Shown here piece by piece: positions 41,301-49,103 of a DNA stretch of 64,000 nt (its first letter is position 1; each line of letters starts with the position of its first letter). The notes beneath the pieces were generated by a model. That model saw only the letters and a list, made by a program, of their open reading frames with translations, searched no databases and was not told the origin of the DNA. A program made the translations under genes and the position numbers. The stretch comes from Bacteroidota bacterium (GTDB lineage: Bacteria > Bacteroidota > Bacteroidia > Bacteroidales > Prolixibacteraceae). Where the stretch lies: NCBI GenBank assembly GCA_024278975.1, contig JAJRSD010000031.1, forward strand, positions 1-64,000. Reading direction: 5' to 3'.

Positions 41301-41459
41301 GGATTTGTGGGAAGAAATATGTTTATGTTCTTGCCTAAATCGAATATGTATGGAGATCCTGAGGCAAATAATGGATCTGGAAATGCCGTTGGTTACTCAC
41401 CCGGTTCTTCTATTCCTCCTACAAAGTCGTATGGATTTAATCTAACTATTACATTCTAA
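38316..41459 (+). CDS. SusC/RagA-family TonB-linked outer membrane protein
   Basis: 1047 aa; CarboxypepD-like start (RSITGTVTSTEDSQPIPGVSVSVKGT), TonB plug, barrel ending LTITF. Confidence 0.96.
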   Translation: MKKIALFLSILLFMGTLVANAQTRSITGTVTSTEDSQPIPGVSVSVKGTTLGTITNIDGVFDLKVPEDAAALVISFVGMKTQTVELSSASDYTISLEPDLVGIDEVVVTAIGIERSSREIGYSMSNIDEEKLNTVKPLTIASGLVGKVAGLQISTVSTGVNPSQRVILRGNRSLTGNNQALLVLDGVPVSLSYLTSLNPNDVQDISILKGANASALYGSDAANGVIMVTTKQGSKENIQVQFSNTTTFDKVAYLPEFQTRFGTGSSSDGYGNPVFESYENQQYGDEFDGSIRTIGRPDEYGRTQDVPYSVASGEVEGFFDTGLTMQNDLSFSAGDDKSTFFVSIQDAIVKGLIPDDELRRNAIRLNASRKYKGFKAIANVNYTHTEDEVATSDILWQIYNTGQNVPLTQYKDWRTLSTPEKTNWADINHFYNDYYNNPYTVKDKNRRKRRRDQLIGTLTLSQDITSWLNFKVRTALSMNNSTYKQTWEAWDYSYWAVHESNRSNSSGGDVKADVRDRSDNSFRWTNDFILTANNQFGDFTLTSILGATTRSTYSHYIQVDVSALEVPGLYNISNRLGELGGSQAYYETRRMGVFGDFTLGYKNFLFLHATGRNDWDSRLDPSQWSFFYPGVDVSFIFTEAIPALADNNILSYGKLRGGIAKVGSINISPYDLENEFGVTGGFPYGDLTAHSIKGALKNRYLEPEFTLSKEIGLDLNFYESRINLELGWYSMSTTNQTLPAQIAYSSGYSSMYVNAGEMKNSGVEVELGLVPITNADWRWDVNINYANWNSEVVSLTDEFDELSLGNYVYAIKGQPYPVNKASDFDRVMDENSPHYGKIIVDAKSGTPTKSTDLFVTGQTTPKHILGLQTYLKYKGFTAGISAEYRGGFVMRSGPARAMMFPGISAVSAAAGRERFVFPESVINTGTKENPEYVENTNITTADGNVDFWTQTYRSVSRPFVTNGAFWKIREISLFYDVPKQYLTTGTNGFVQGAKVGFVGRNMFMFLPKSNMYGDPEANNGSGNAVGYSPGSSIPPTKSYGFNLTITF

Positions 41460-41479
41460 TCAATTAAAAAAGAAATAAG

Positions 41480-43039
41480 ATGAAAAAAATTAGAATATAT
41501 TTATTATTGGCACTCTTTTTTACAGGAGTAACCGGATGCACTGAATGGTTAGACGTTAATCAAAATCCTAACGATTTAACCACTTCAACAAAAGATCTCG
41601 TATTGGCTGGTGCAACTAAACAATTTGCCGAACGCCAGCATACAGGTTCAAGTTTTACATTAACAGGAGCATGGATTGGGTATTTTGCTCACTCAGGCGG
41701 TTGGTCGGGATGGAACAATGTTAAAAGTTACAACATGACCTCGTCGGATTATAATAACATCTTCAATCAACCTTATCTTAACGAGCTTAAAAGTTTAAAG
41801 TTTGTAAAAGAGCAAGGTGTTATAGATGGAAACCCTGCGTATGTAGCGGTAGCTAAAATTATGGAATCGGCACTCTACCAAAGGCTTGTTGATACTTATG
41901 GCGATATTCCGTATTTCGAAGCTGTACAAGGTTTTGAACAAAATACACAGCCTGTTTACGACGATGCACAAACAATTTACAACGATTTGGTTATTCAATT
42001 AGATTCTGCAATACTGCTTTTAAAAGCGGCAGAAGAAGCAACTCTTGCAATTGAAAGTAGATTCGATGTTATTAACGGCGGCGACTTAGTTGCCTGGAAA
42101 CAGTATGCTAACACTTTAAAATTACGTGTTTTATTGCGTCAGTCGGAAATTGGAGATTTATCTGGAAAGATGACTTTTGATGAAGCTGGTTTTATTACCG
42201 AATCTATTACCGGAAATCCGGGATACATTGCCAATCAATCGGGCAAAATGACCCCTATTTATGGTTATGGAAAAGATTATAAAGGAACATTAACCAGCGC
42301 AAATCAACAGTACGGGCTTAACATTTTCTTGTCAACTCTGTATAAAGCCAGTGCCGACCCAAGGTTAGAGATTTGCTGGGAGCCCGGTGTTGAATCGGGA
42401 GACTACAGTTGGGCAACTCAATTGGGAAACAATGCACCTCCTGAGTCGCACTGGAATCATAGTGCGGTTCGTATGGGTCCTGGTATTTATGGCGAAAGTG
42501 ATGGCGATGCAATGGTAATGTCGATTATGGAAGCTGACTTTCTGATTGCAGAAGCTTTGGCACGAGGTTATAACTTATCGTCGGCAGGTGTTTCAGCAAC
42601 TGCAGAAGAGATGTTTAACAAAGGAATCGACGACTCTTTCGAATACTACGGAACAAGAGCCGGCGTTGAAGATATTGATGCTGTATTAGTAACCTACCGC
42701 GAAACTTTAAAAGGCGACGCAGCATGGAATTCGGGCAATCCTGTTAAATCTATTATGCATCAGAAATACCTTGCAGGTGTTGGTGTTTATCATTACGAGA
42801 CCTGGGCTGATTTCAGAAGAACCGGATATCCGGATCCACTGAATCCTAATGAAGTAGATAACTCTATGATTTCATACTTTACTAATATTGTTAGAGCTCA
42901 GGTTCCGGTGCGTATGCTATATGTTCAGAAAGAGCTGGATATTAATTCAGAAAATGTTAAAGCTGCCATTGATAAAACAGGTGTTAACTACGACAGTGAC
43001 TTTATTATGGATGCCAGAATTTTCTGGGATGTTAATTAA
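41480..43039 (+). CDS. SusD/RagB-family lipoprotein
   Basis: Lipobox GVTGCTEWLDVNQNPNDL; YQRLVDTYGDIPYFEA; C-terminal WADFRRTGYPDPLNP. Confidence 0.93.
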   Translation: MKKIRIYLLLALFFTGVTGCTEWLDVNQNPNDLTTSTKDLVLAGATKQFAERQHTGSSFTLTGAWIGYFAHSGGWSGWNNVKSYNMTSSDYNNIFNQPYLNELKSLKFVKEQGVIDGNPAYVAVAKIMESALYQRLVDTYGDIPYFEAVQGFEQNTQPVYDDAQTIYNDLVIQLDSAILLLKAAEEATLAIESRFDVINGGDLVAWKQYANTLKLRVLLRQSEIGDLSGKMTFDEAGFITESITGNPGYIANQSGKMTPIYGYGKDYKGTLTSANQQYGLNIFLSTLYKASADPRLEICWEPGVESGDYSWATQLGNNAPPESHWNHSAVRMGPGIYGESDGDAMVMSIMEADFLIAEALARGYNLSSAGVSATAEEMFNKGIDDSFEYYGTRAGVEDIDAVLVTYRETLKGDAAWNSGNPVKSIMHQKYLAGVGVYHYETWADFRRTGYPDPLNPNEVDNSMISYFTNIVRAQVPVRMLYVQKELDINSENVKAAIDKTGVNYDSDFIMDARIFWDVN

Positions 43040-43067
43040 TTATGTGTAAATATAAATTGAATATAAA

Positions 43068-44000
43068 ATGAATACATTAAGAAAAATATTTGTATCAATA
43101 ACAGCCATTGCACTGCTTTTCTTGACATCTTGTTTAGATGATAAGGATATAACTGAATTTAATGGTGTAATGAATCCTGATTACGCTGGATCGCCAAATA
43201 TTGTCGATTTCAACGAAGTACCTAACTCTGCCGGGTATATTATCAGAACTTTCCCGGGCACAGTCGATCCTAATCAATCATATCCGACTAACTTTAGAGT
43301 GAACCTATCTTCGCCCTTTCAGTTAGACCATGATATACAGGTAACAGTTTCGCTCGACGATGAAGCAGCAAATAAATTTATTGCTGAAAATCCCGGCTTT
43401 AAACTGTTCCCAAGTAATAAACATGATTTTCTTTCCACAGTGGTTACAATACCAGCTGGAGAGCGCGAAGTAGAACTTCCTGTTAATTTCTTTTCGGAAG
43501 GTTTATCGGCTGACGATAAATTTATGATGGCAATATCAATCACAGAGGTTTCAGATCCTAATGTTATGATTAGCGGAAACTTTGGGACTCACTACATTAA
43601 AGTTGGTGTAACTAACCTTTTCCACGGAGTTTACGATGTAGATGCATATTGGTTATATAGAGGTAGTACAGACTATTCGTTCCTTGCTAAAACTCCGGTT
43701 AATTTCGGAACATTATCTTCCAGAGGAATATTAACTAATTATACTTACTCTGCATGGGGTAATTATATTATTACTGTTGATTTAGACAATACAGAAACAA
43801 TTGAAGGACATGAAAATGCCCATAGATTTACTGTTATTGTTGAAGGTTCTGAAGATGCAAGTGAGCAGGTTGACGATTATAACGGTGAAGTTTGGAACTA
43901 CTGTTATATGGACGGTGCTGGTAAATGGCATTTTAAACTTTGCCAGATACTGCACGGAAGTGGACCACACTTCTCGGCTAACTGGTATCATCAACAATAG
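43068..44000 (+). CDS. DUF1735/DUF4361-like PUL lipoprotein
   Basis: Lipobox FLTSCLDDKD; DHDIQVTVSLDDEAANKFIAENPGFKLFPS; directly downstream of SusD. Confidence 0.72.
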   Translation: MNTLRKIFVSITAIALLFLTSCLDDKDITEFNGVMNPDYAGSPNIVDFNEVPNSAGYIIRTFPGTVDPNQSYPTNFRVNLSSPFQLDHDIQVTVSLDDEAANKFIAENPGFKLFPSNKHDFLSTVVTIPAGEREVELPVNFFSEGLSADDKFMMAISITEVSDPNVMISGNFGTHYIKVGVTNLFHGVYDVDAYWLYRGSTDYSFLAKTPVNFGTLSSRGILTNYTYSAWGNYIITVDLDNTETIEGHENAHRFTVIVEGSEDASEQVDDYNGEVWNYCYMDGAGKWHFKLCQILHGSGPHFSANWYHQQ

Positions 44001-44021
44001 TTGATTTAAGAGTATATTAAA

Positions 44022-44059
44022 AAGGTTGTCCGTTGTTTGACGGATGACCTTTTTTTTTG
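44022..44059 (+). terminator. Rho-independent-like terminator
   Basis: aggttgtccgt-tgtttg-acggatgacct followed by a T run. Confidence 0.75.
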
Positions 44060-44374
44060 TCGAATAATTAAGGGGACTCTTCATAATTTATAACAGATAC
44101 TCCGCCAGCAGTAGGACACGGTTTGTACCGGGTTATTACTGTTCTACACTTTCATTGTGAATTATCCAAAGTTGTAATCTTCTACAGAATAAACCACGAA
44201 TGTGGTTTCACACTAATAACAGGGGGGCAACACCATGGGCATTATGTGTCAGAAAAAAAGGTGCAACCAAAAATCCTATTTAAAATAATGACAGGCATCA
44301 GGTTATTTATTCTCATATTTTTTACATTTGCATCTTCTATAGAAAATAAATTATTCAGTAAACAATTTACGCAC

Positions 44375-45007
44375 ATGAAACAATTTTTATTAGTAATCTT
44401 TTTATTGTCTGCACTATATACAAACGCAGCAAACTCAAAAGATAAAACTACTGTTGAAGAGGAGAAAACGTTAGGAACTGACAGTGAAGAACCCAAATAT
44501 TCTCTTCTGAGAATGCAAAACAAAGTTATTGCAGGTCTCGAACTAAATGTAAACCCTTCCGTTACTTTAATCGACGAGTTTTTAGTGCGTAGCGTAGTCA
44601 ATTTCAGAATTGGATACCGCCTGAATAAACATGTTTTAACAGGTTCGTTAGGTGTAGAATTCTCTGAAAAGCTAATGTTTATGCCAATAACTATCGATTA
44701 TAAATATTATTTTAACAGAGAAAAAGTATGGGCTCCGTATATTTACGGGCAAGCAGGTTATAGCTGGCATCTGAAAGGCAATATCAATTCGCGATATAAT
44801 ACCTCTAAATATTCGCAATACGACCCGGGAGCCTTAGCATCAATTGGATTGGGTTATTCATTTACAACAACACTAAACGAATTTTACTTTGCATTGGGCT
44901 ACTCATATCGCAACTATGTTGAGGCGGTACCTGGCCCAAATAAGGAGATGATAAGAACAGACCGCTCGATGAATGGTGTAGCAATTACTGTTGGAGTAAA
45001 TTTTTAA
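44375..45007 (+). CDS. Outer membrane beta-barrel protein
   Basis: Signal peptide MKQFLLVIFLLSALYTNAA; alternating barrel strands ending in F. The ORF track start at 44123 has no signal peptide. Confidence 0.7.
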   Translation: MKQFLLVIFLLSALYTNAANSKDKTTVEEEKTLGTDSEEPKYSLLRMQNKVIAGLELNVNPSVTLIDEFLVRSVVNFRIGYRLNKHVLTGSLGVEFSEKLMFMPITIDYKYYFNREKVWAPYIYGQAGYSWHLKGNINSRYNTSKYSQYDPGALASIGLGYSFTTTLNEFYFALGYSYRNYVEAVPGPNKEMIRTDRSMNGVAITVGVNF

Positions 45008-45017
45008 AAAATATGAT

Positions 45018-45725
45018 ATGAAGAATTTGACTTTACTCAGCATCCTTTTTTTTATTTTTATTTCGAATGGGTTTTCGCAATACGATTGTAAAGTTTTGGT
45101 AGAAAAACTTCAGGGACAATATAATGGAGACTGCAAAAAAGGTTTGGCAAACGGCGAGGGTTATGCGAAAGGAGTAGATTCATACACCGGTCGTTTTAAA
45201 AAGGGGTTGCCAAATGGGTTTGGAGTTTATACATACGAAAATGGTTCGAACTACATTGGTAAATTCAGAAAAGGTTTAAAAGATGGCTACGGATTGCTAA
45301 ATACAATTACCGAAGCGGGAGATTTAGTTCAGGACTACGGCTTGTGGATGGCTGATTCGCTTATAGTTCCAAACGATTCGAAAGCACTTTTCAAGGTTAA
45401 TATAAGCAAAGGGATTAAAGTTGTCGATCCGAAATTAACAAGAGATATAACAACAAAAAATCAGGTTTGGATTAATTTCCAAGTTGATGGAGTTACTGAC
45501 AAGTCTGTTGTTATCAGTGAAGCAGAGATTTCGAATGGCAAACAAATCGATACAAAAGCACGCTCGTTAAATACATTAATTGCTTTCGATAACATTGAGG
45601 AATTTCCGGTAACAATAAAATTAAAATACGAAATTAGAAAAACCGACCAACTATTTCCGGTTGAATGCCAAACCGAAATAGTTCTTTTTACAGCCGGAAT
45701 GTGGGAGATAAATATAAACCATTAG
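45018..45725 (+). CDS. MORN-repeat protein, secreted
   Basis: GDCKKGLANGEGYAKGVDSYTGRFKKGLPNGFGVYTYENGSNYIGKFRKGLKDGYG. Confidence 0.88.
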   Translation: MKNLTLLSILFFIFISNGFSQYDCKVLVEKLQGQYNGDCKKGLANGEGYAKGVDSYTGRFKKGLPNGFGVYTYENGSNYIGKFRKGLKDGYGLLNTITEAGDLVQDYGLWMADSLIVPNDSKALFKVNISKGIKVVDPKLTRDITTKNQVWINFQVDGVTDKSVVISEAEISNGKQIDTKARSLNTLIAFDNIEEFPVTIKLKYEIRKTDQLFPVECQTEIVLFTAGMWEININH

Positions 45726-45769
45726 AGTAAACAAACTTCGATAATTCATTTTGTATTAGCAGTCAAAAC

Positions 45770-45984
45770 TTAAATATTAACCCCGTAAAGTGGATTATAA
45801 ACTGAATAGTCCTTTAAATAAATAATCCCCTCTTCTTCAACTCCACAAGCAACTACAGATGTAACTTTTTGTTTAAACAGAGGAGCAATTTTACTGAAAT
45901 TTAGTTTTTTGGGATTTGGACGCTCACTACTTTTTGCTTCAACAAGAATAACTTTACCTTCTTTCTCGATAATAAAATCAACTC
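45770..45984 (-). pseudogene. 3' remnant of a DUF4143-type ATPase, paralogous to 47792..48946
   Basis: Minus strand reads ...DFIIEKEGKVILVEAKSSERPNPKKLNFSKIAPLFKQKVTSVVACGVEEEGIIYLKDYSVYNPLYGVNI*, nearly identical to the C-terminus of the gene at 47792; no 5' part. Confidence 0.92.
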
Positions 45985-45987
45985 AAT

Positions 45988-46001
45988 TGCAAATTATCCT
46001 A
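45988..46001. repeat. Single copy of the attgcaaattatcc repeat
   Basis: Identical to the three copies at 48997-49054. Confidence 0.9.
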
Positions 46002-46060
46002 ATTAGAGTTATTGAATTAGGCGCATAATAAATATTTGCAAAATGCTATTACTGATGTTG

Positions 46061-46146
46061 AACCCTTATAAGGGTTCCTTATTTATTCGCATCTCATTTC
46101 CGTATGTTGCACATACGGCTATTATTGTTTCACCCTTTTAGGGTGA
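46061..46146. repeat. Three-hairpin palindromic intergenic element
   Basis: aacccttataagggtt (46061-46076, perfect palindrome); ccgtatgt-tgc-acatacgg (46100-46118); tcaccct-ttt-agggtga (46130-46146). Confidence 0.88.
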
Positions 46147-46154
46147 GAATATGT

Positions 46155-46245
46155 AAGAATGCAATCCCGGATTTGGGTGCAAACTCAAATCCGTAGGTGG
46201 GTTGTTAACTAAATGCCGGCAATCTTTTAGACGTGACCGAAGTAA
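46155..46245 (-). pseudogene. Decayed 3' fragment of a paralog of 49104..50363
   Basis: Minus strand reads ...KDCRHLVNNPPTDLSLHPNPG..., compared with EDYRHLVGDPPTDLSLHPNSPG in 49104..50363. Confidence 0.82.
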
Positions 46246-46273
46246 AGCAAAGGTCTATAAATATAAAATCAGC

Positions 46274-46384
46274 ACTTTTCTACACTATATAATAGATAAG
46301 TTTGACACTTTTTTATACTTGTTTGATAAAAAATTAACTTTTCCACACTATTTTTTTTAATAAAACTAACACTTTTTTACACTT
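46274..46384 (+). repeat. Four imperfect 14-bp direct repeats upstream of the ATPase at 46418
   Basis: acttttctacacta (46274), acttttttatactt (46307), acttttccacacta (46337), acttttttacactt (46371); start-to-start spacing 33, 30 and 34 bp. Confidence 0.9.
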
Positions 46385-46417
46385 AATTTATATATTTGTC
46401 TATAAAAAATTAATGAA

Positions 46418-47722
46418 TTGTACAGGAATATATACATAGAGCTACTAAAATGGAAGAAAAGTGAAGTTCGGAAACCATTGCTATTGCAGGGGGCAAGACA
46501 GGTGGGTAAAACATATATTATTAAACAATTCGGAAGAAAAGAATATTCGAATCTTGCATATTTAAACTTTGAGCAAACTCCTGAACTATCGCAATTTTTT
46601 GAGGGAAATCTAATTCCTGAAAAAATTCTTGAAAATATTGGATTTTACTTAGGTGCAAAAATTACTAAAAACACCCTGGTGTTTTTAGATGAGATACAGG
46701 TAGCACCAAAAGCCATTACCAGTTTAAAATATTTTCAGGAACAGGCTCCGGAATACCATGTAATTGCTGCAGGCTCGCTACTTGGTGTTGGTGTCGGAAA
46801 AGAAAGTAGTTTTCCGGTAGGTAAGGTTAATTTTTTAAGAATGCACCCAATGTCTTTTTCAGAATACTTAATTGCAGTAAACGAAAAGTTCACTTTGGAA
46901 AAACTATTAGAGAATGATTTAGACAGTAAAATTCCTGAACCAATACATAATAAACTTACTGACCATTTTAAGAAATATCTTTTTATTGGAGGAATGCCCG
47001 AAGCAGTGAGCAGTTACATAAAAAACAGGGATATAATAACTGTTCGTAAAATTCAAAATGATATTTTAAAAGCATACCAACGGGATTTTTCGAAATACAC
47101 GACAAAAGCTCAGTCGATTAAAACTTCCGAAATATGGCATTCTCTACCGCAACAATTATCTAAGGAAAATAAAAAATTCAAATATTCCGATGTAAGGAAG
47201 AAAGCAAGAGCAGCACATTACGAGCTTACAATAGAATGGCTAAAAAATGCCGGGCTGGTAAATATTGCATATAATATAAGCACACCCAAACTACCATTAT
47301 CAGGCTATGCTGATGAGACTAAATTTAAACTTTATCTCCTCGATACAGGAATATTGGGTGCAATGCTAAATATTAGTTCTAAAATTATTACAACACCCAA
47401 CAGATTATTTGTAGAATATAATGGGGCTTTTGTTGAGAATTTTGTTGCAATGGAAATGGTAGCAGAGGGAATTGAAAAGTTATTTTATTGGACATCGGGA
47501 AATAAAGCAGAGGTGGATTTCATTATACAAAAAGATGACACTGTTTATCCTGTAGAAGTAAAAAGCGGAATGAGCCGAAACAAGAAAAGCATACAGAGTT
47601 ATATAACGAAATATGCACCAGATTTGGCAATTAGAGTTTCGCCCCGCAATTTTACAAAAGATAATAATTTTATTAATATCCCTTTGTATGCTGTATTTTT
47701 ATTGAAAAGCAGAGGTTTCTAA
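46418..47722 (+). CDS. AAA-type ATPase with DUF4143 C-terminal domain
   Basis: LLQGARQVGKTYIIKQFG Walker A, NTLVFLDEIQ Walker B, KAEVDFIIQKDDTVYPVEVKSG nuclease-fold motif; apparent TTG start. Confidence 0.92.
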   Translation: MYRNIYIELLKWKKSEVRKPLLLQGARQVGKTYIIKQFGRKEYSNLAYLNFEQTPELSQFFEGNLIPEKILENIGFYLGAKITKNTLVFLDEIQVAPKAITSLKYFQEQAPEYHVIAAGSLLGVGVGKESSFPVGKVNFLRMHPMSFSEYLIAVNEKFTLEKLLENDLDSKIPEPIHNKLTDHFKKYLFIGGMPEAVSSYIKNRDIITVRKIQNDILKAYQRDFSKYTTKAQSIKTSEIWHSLPQQLSKENKKFKYSDVRKKARAAHYELTIEWLKNAGLVNIAYNISTPKLPLSGYADETKFKLYLLDTGILGAMLNISSKIITTPNRLFVEYNGAFVENFVAMEMVAEGIEKLFYWTSGNKAEVDFIIQKDDTVYPVEVKSGMSRNKKSIQSYITKYAPDLAIRVSPRNFTKDNNFINIPLYAVFLLKSRGF

Positions 47723-47791
47723 TTAAAATATTATGTCTTCCTTTTTTCTTCATAGCTGCCGATTACGGTACATTTTTAATCCCTCACAAAC

Positions 47792-48946
47792 CTAAAGGCT
47801 AAATCCAAACAACGGATTATAAACTGAATAATCTTTTAGCGAAATAATCCCCTCTTCTTCAACTCCACAAGCAACTACCGACGTAACTTCTTGTTTAAAC
47901 AGAGGAGCAATTTTACTGAAATTTAGTTTTTTGGGATTTGGACGCTCACTACTTTTTGCTTCAACAAGAATAACCTTACCTTCTTTCTCGATAATAAAAT
48001 CAATTTCAACTCCATTCTTATCTCTAATATAAAACAGGTTCTTTCCGGCAATTAACCCATCTTTTAAATATTCAGTAAAAACAAAATTCTCCCAAATATT
48101 ACCAAGATGCAGTGAGTTTTCTAAAGACTCAAGCGAATTGATATTAAGTAAAGCTGCAACCAATCCATTGTCGCAAAAATATAGTTTTGGTGCTTTAATT
48201 ATACGTTTACCAAGATTATTATAATAAGGCGGCAACAGAATAATTAACCCGGAAGTTTCCAGAGCACTCACCCATGCTTTTACTGTATTTACTGCAACTC
48301 CAACTTCTTTCGATATTTCTGAATAGTTCATTAATTGTCCAACCCTAAAAGCAAGTAACGACAAAAAACGCCTGAAATCTCTCAAGTTGGTTACTTTTAG
48401 AATATTGCGCAAATCTCGTTCAAGATAAGTTTGAATATAATCTTCGAAAAAATCGGTTGAATCTAAATTCTCTGCCCAAATTTCAGGAAACCCGCCTCGC
48501 CATAAAAGGTCTCGCCGGTTTATTAATAAATCAGTATTATTAAGTTCTGTAGCACTGAGTGTTCCAAGGTTTAATATTCTTATCCTTCCTGCCAACGACT
48601 CGCTTATTTGTTGCATTAACATAAATTGTTGGCTGCCGGTTAAAATCCATTTTCCCTTAATATTCCTATTTTCATCTACCCTGATTTTTAATTCGCGAAA
48701 TAACGAAGGTGCATATTGAATTTCATCAATAATAACCTGAGATTTGAATCGGTCTAAAAATTTCGTGGGATTTGTTTCCGCCTCTTCAGCAAGTATTATC
48801 TTGTCTAATGTAATATATTTTGTTTTTTTGAAGAGCTTTTGCAACAAAGAACTTTTACCAACTTGACGAACTCCTGTGAGAAGTACAACCGGTCGTGTTT
48901 TTATCGCTTCTTCTATTCTATCTGTATTTTTCCTGTCAATCCACAT
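47792..48946 (-). CDS. AAA-type ATPase with DUF4143 C-terminal domain, second type
   Basis: VVLLTGVRQVGKSSLLQKLF, QVIIDEIQYAP, GVEIDFIIEKEGKVILVEAKSS. Confidence 0.93.
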   Translation of the reverse strand: MWIDRKNTDRIEEAIKTRPVVLLTGVRQVGKSSLLQKLFKKTKYITLDKIILAEEAETNPTKFLDRFKSQVIIDEIQYAPSLFRELKIRVDENRNIKGKWILTGSQQFMLMQQISESLAGRIRILNLGTLSATELNNTDLLINRRDLLWRGGFPEIWAENLDSTDFFEDYIQTYLERDLRNILKVTNLRDFRRFLSLLAFRVGQLMNYSEISKEVGVAVNTVKAWVSALETSGLIILLPPYYNNLGKRIIKAPKLYFCDNGLVAALLNINSLESLENSLHLGNIWENFVFTEYLKDGLIAGKNLFYIRDKNGVEIDFIIEKEGKVILVEAKSSERPNPKKLNFSKIAPLFKQEVTSVVACGVEEEGIISLKDYSVYNPLFGFSL

Positions 48947-48996
48947 TATTCTTTAGATAATTTTTATTGAAATAAAAGTATAACAAAATTATTACA

Positions 48997-49054
48997 ATTG
49001 CAAATTATCCTTATATCGATTGCAAATTATCCTTATATCGATTGCAAATTATCC
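48997..49054 (-). repeat. Three direct repeats at exact 22-bp period upstream of the ATPase at 47792..48946
   Basis: attgcaaattatcc at 48997, 49019 and 49041, separated by identical ttatatcg. Confidence 0.95.
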
Positions 49055-49103
49055 TAAATATAAAATATTGTAAACTACACTTATTGATTAGATCTTTAAC
49101 AAA

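Noticed and set aside
44123-44374. 84-codon N-terminal extension of the beta-barrel ORF
   Set aside because: A clear signal peptide begins at the internal ATG at 44375; the upstream part is probably untranslated leader.
48997-49054. Short array that could be read as a CRISPR
   Set aside because: Both repeat and spacer are identical in every unit (22-bp exact tandem period), there are only three units and no cas genes; iteron or operator-like repeats fit better.
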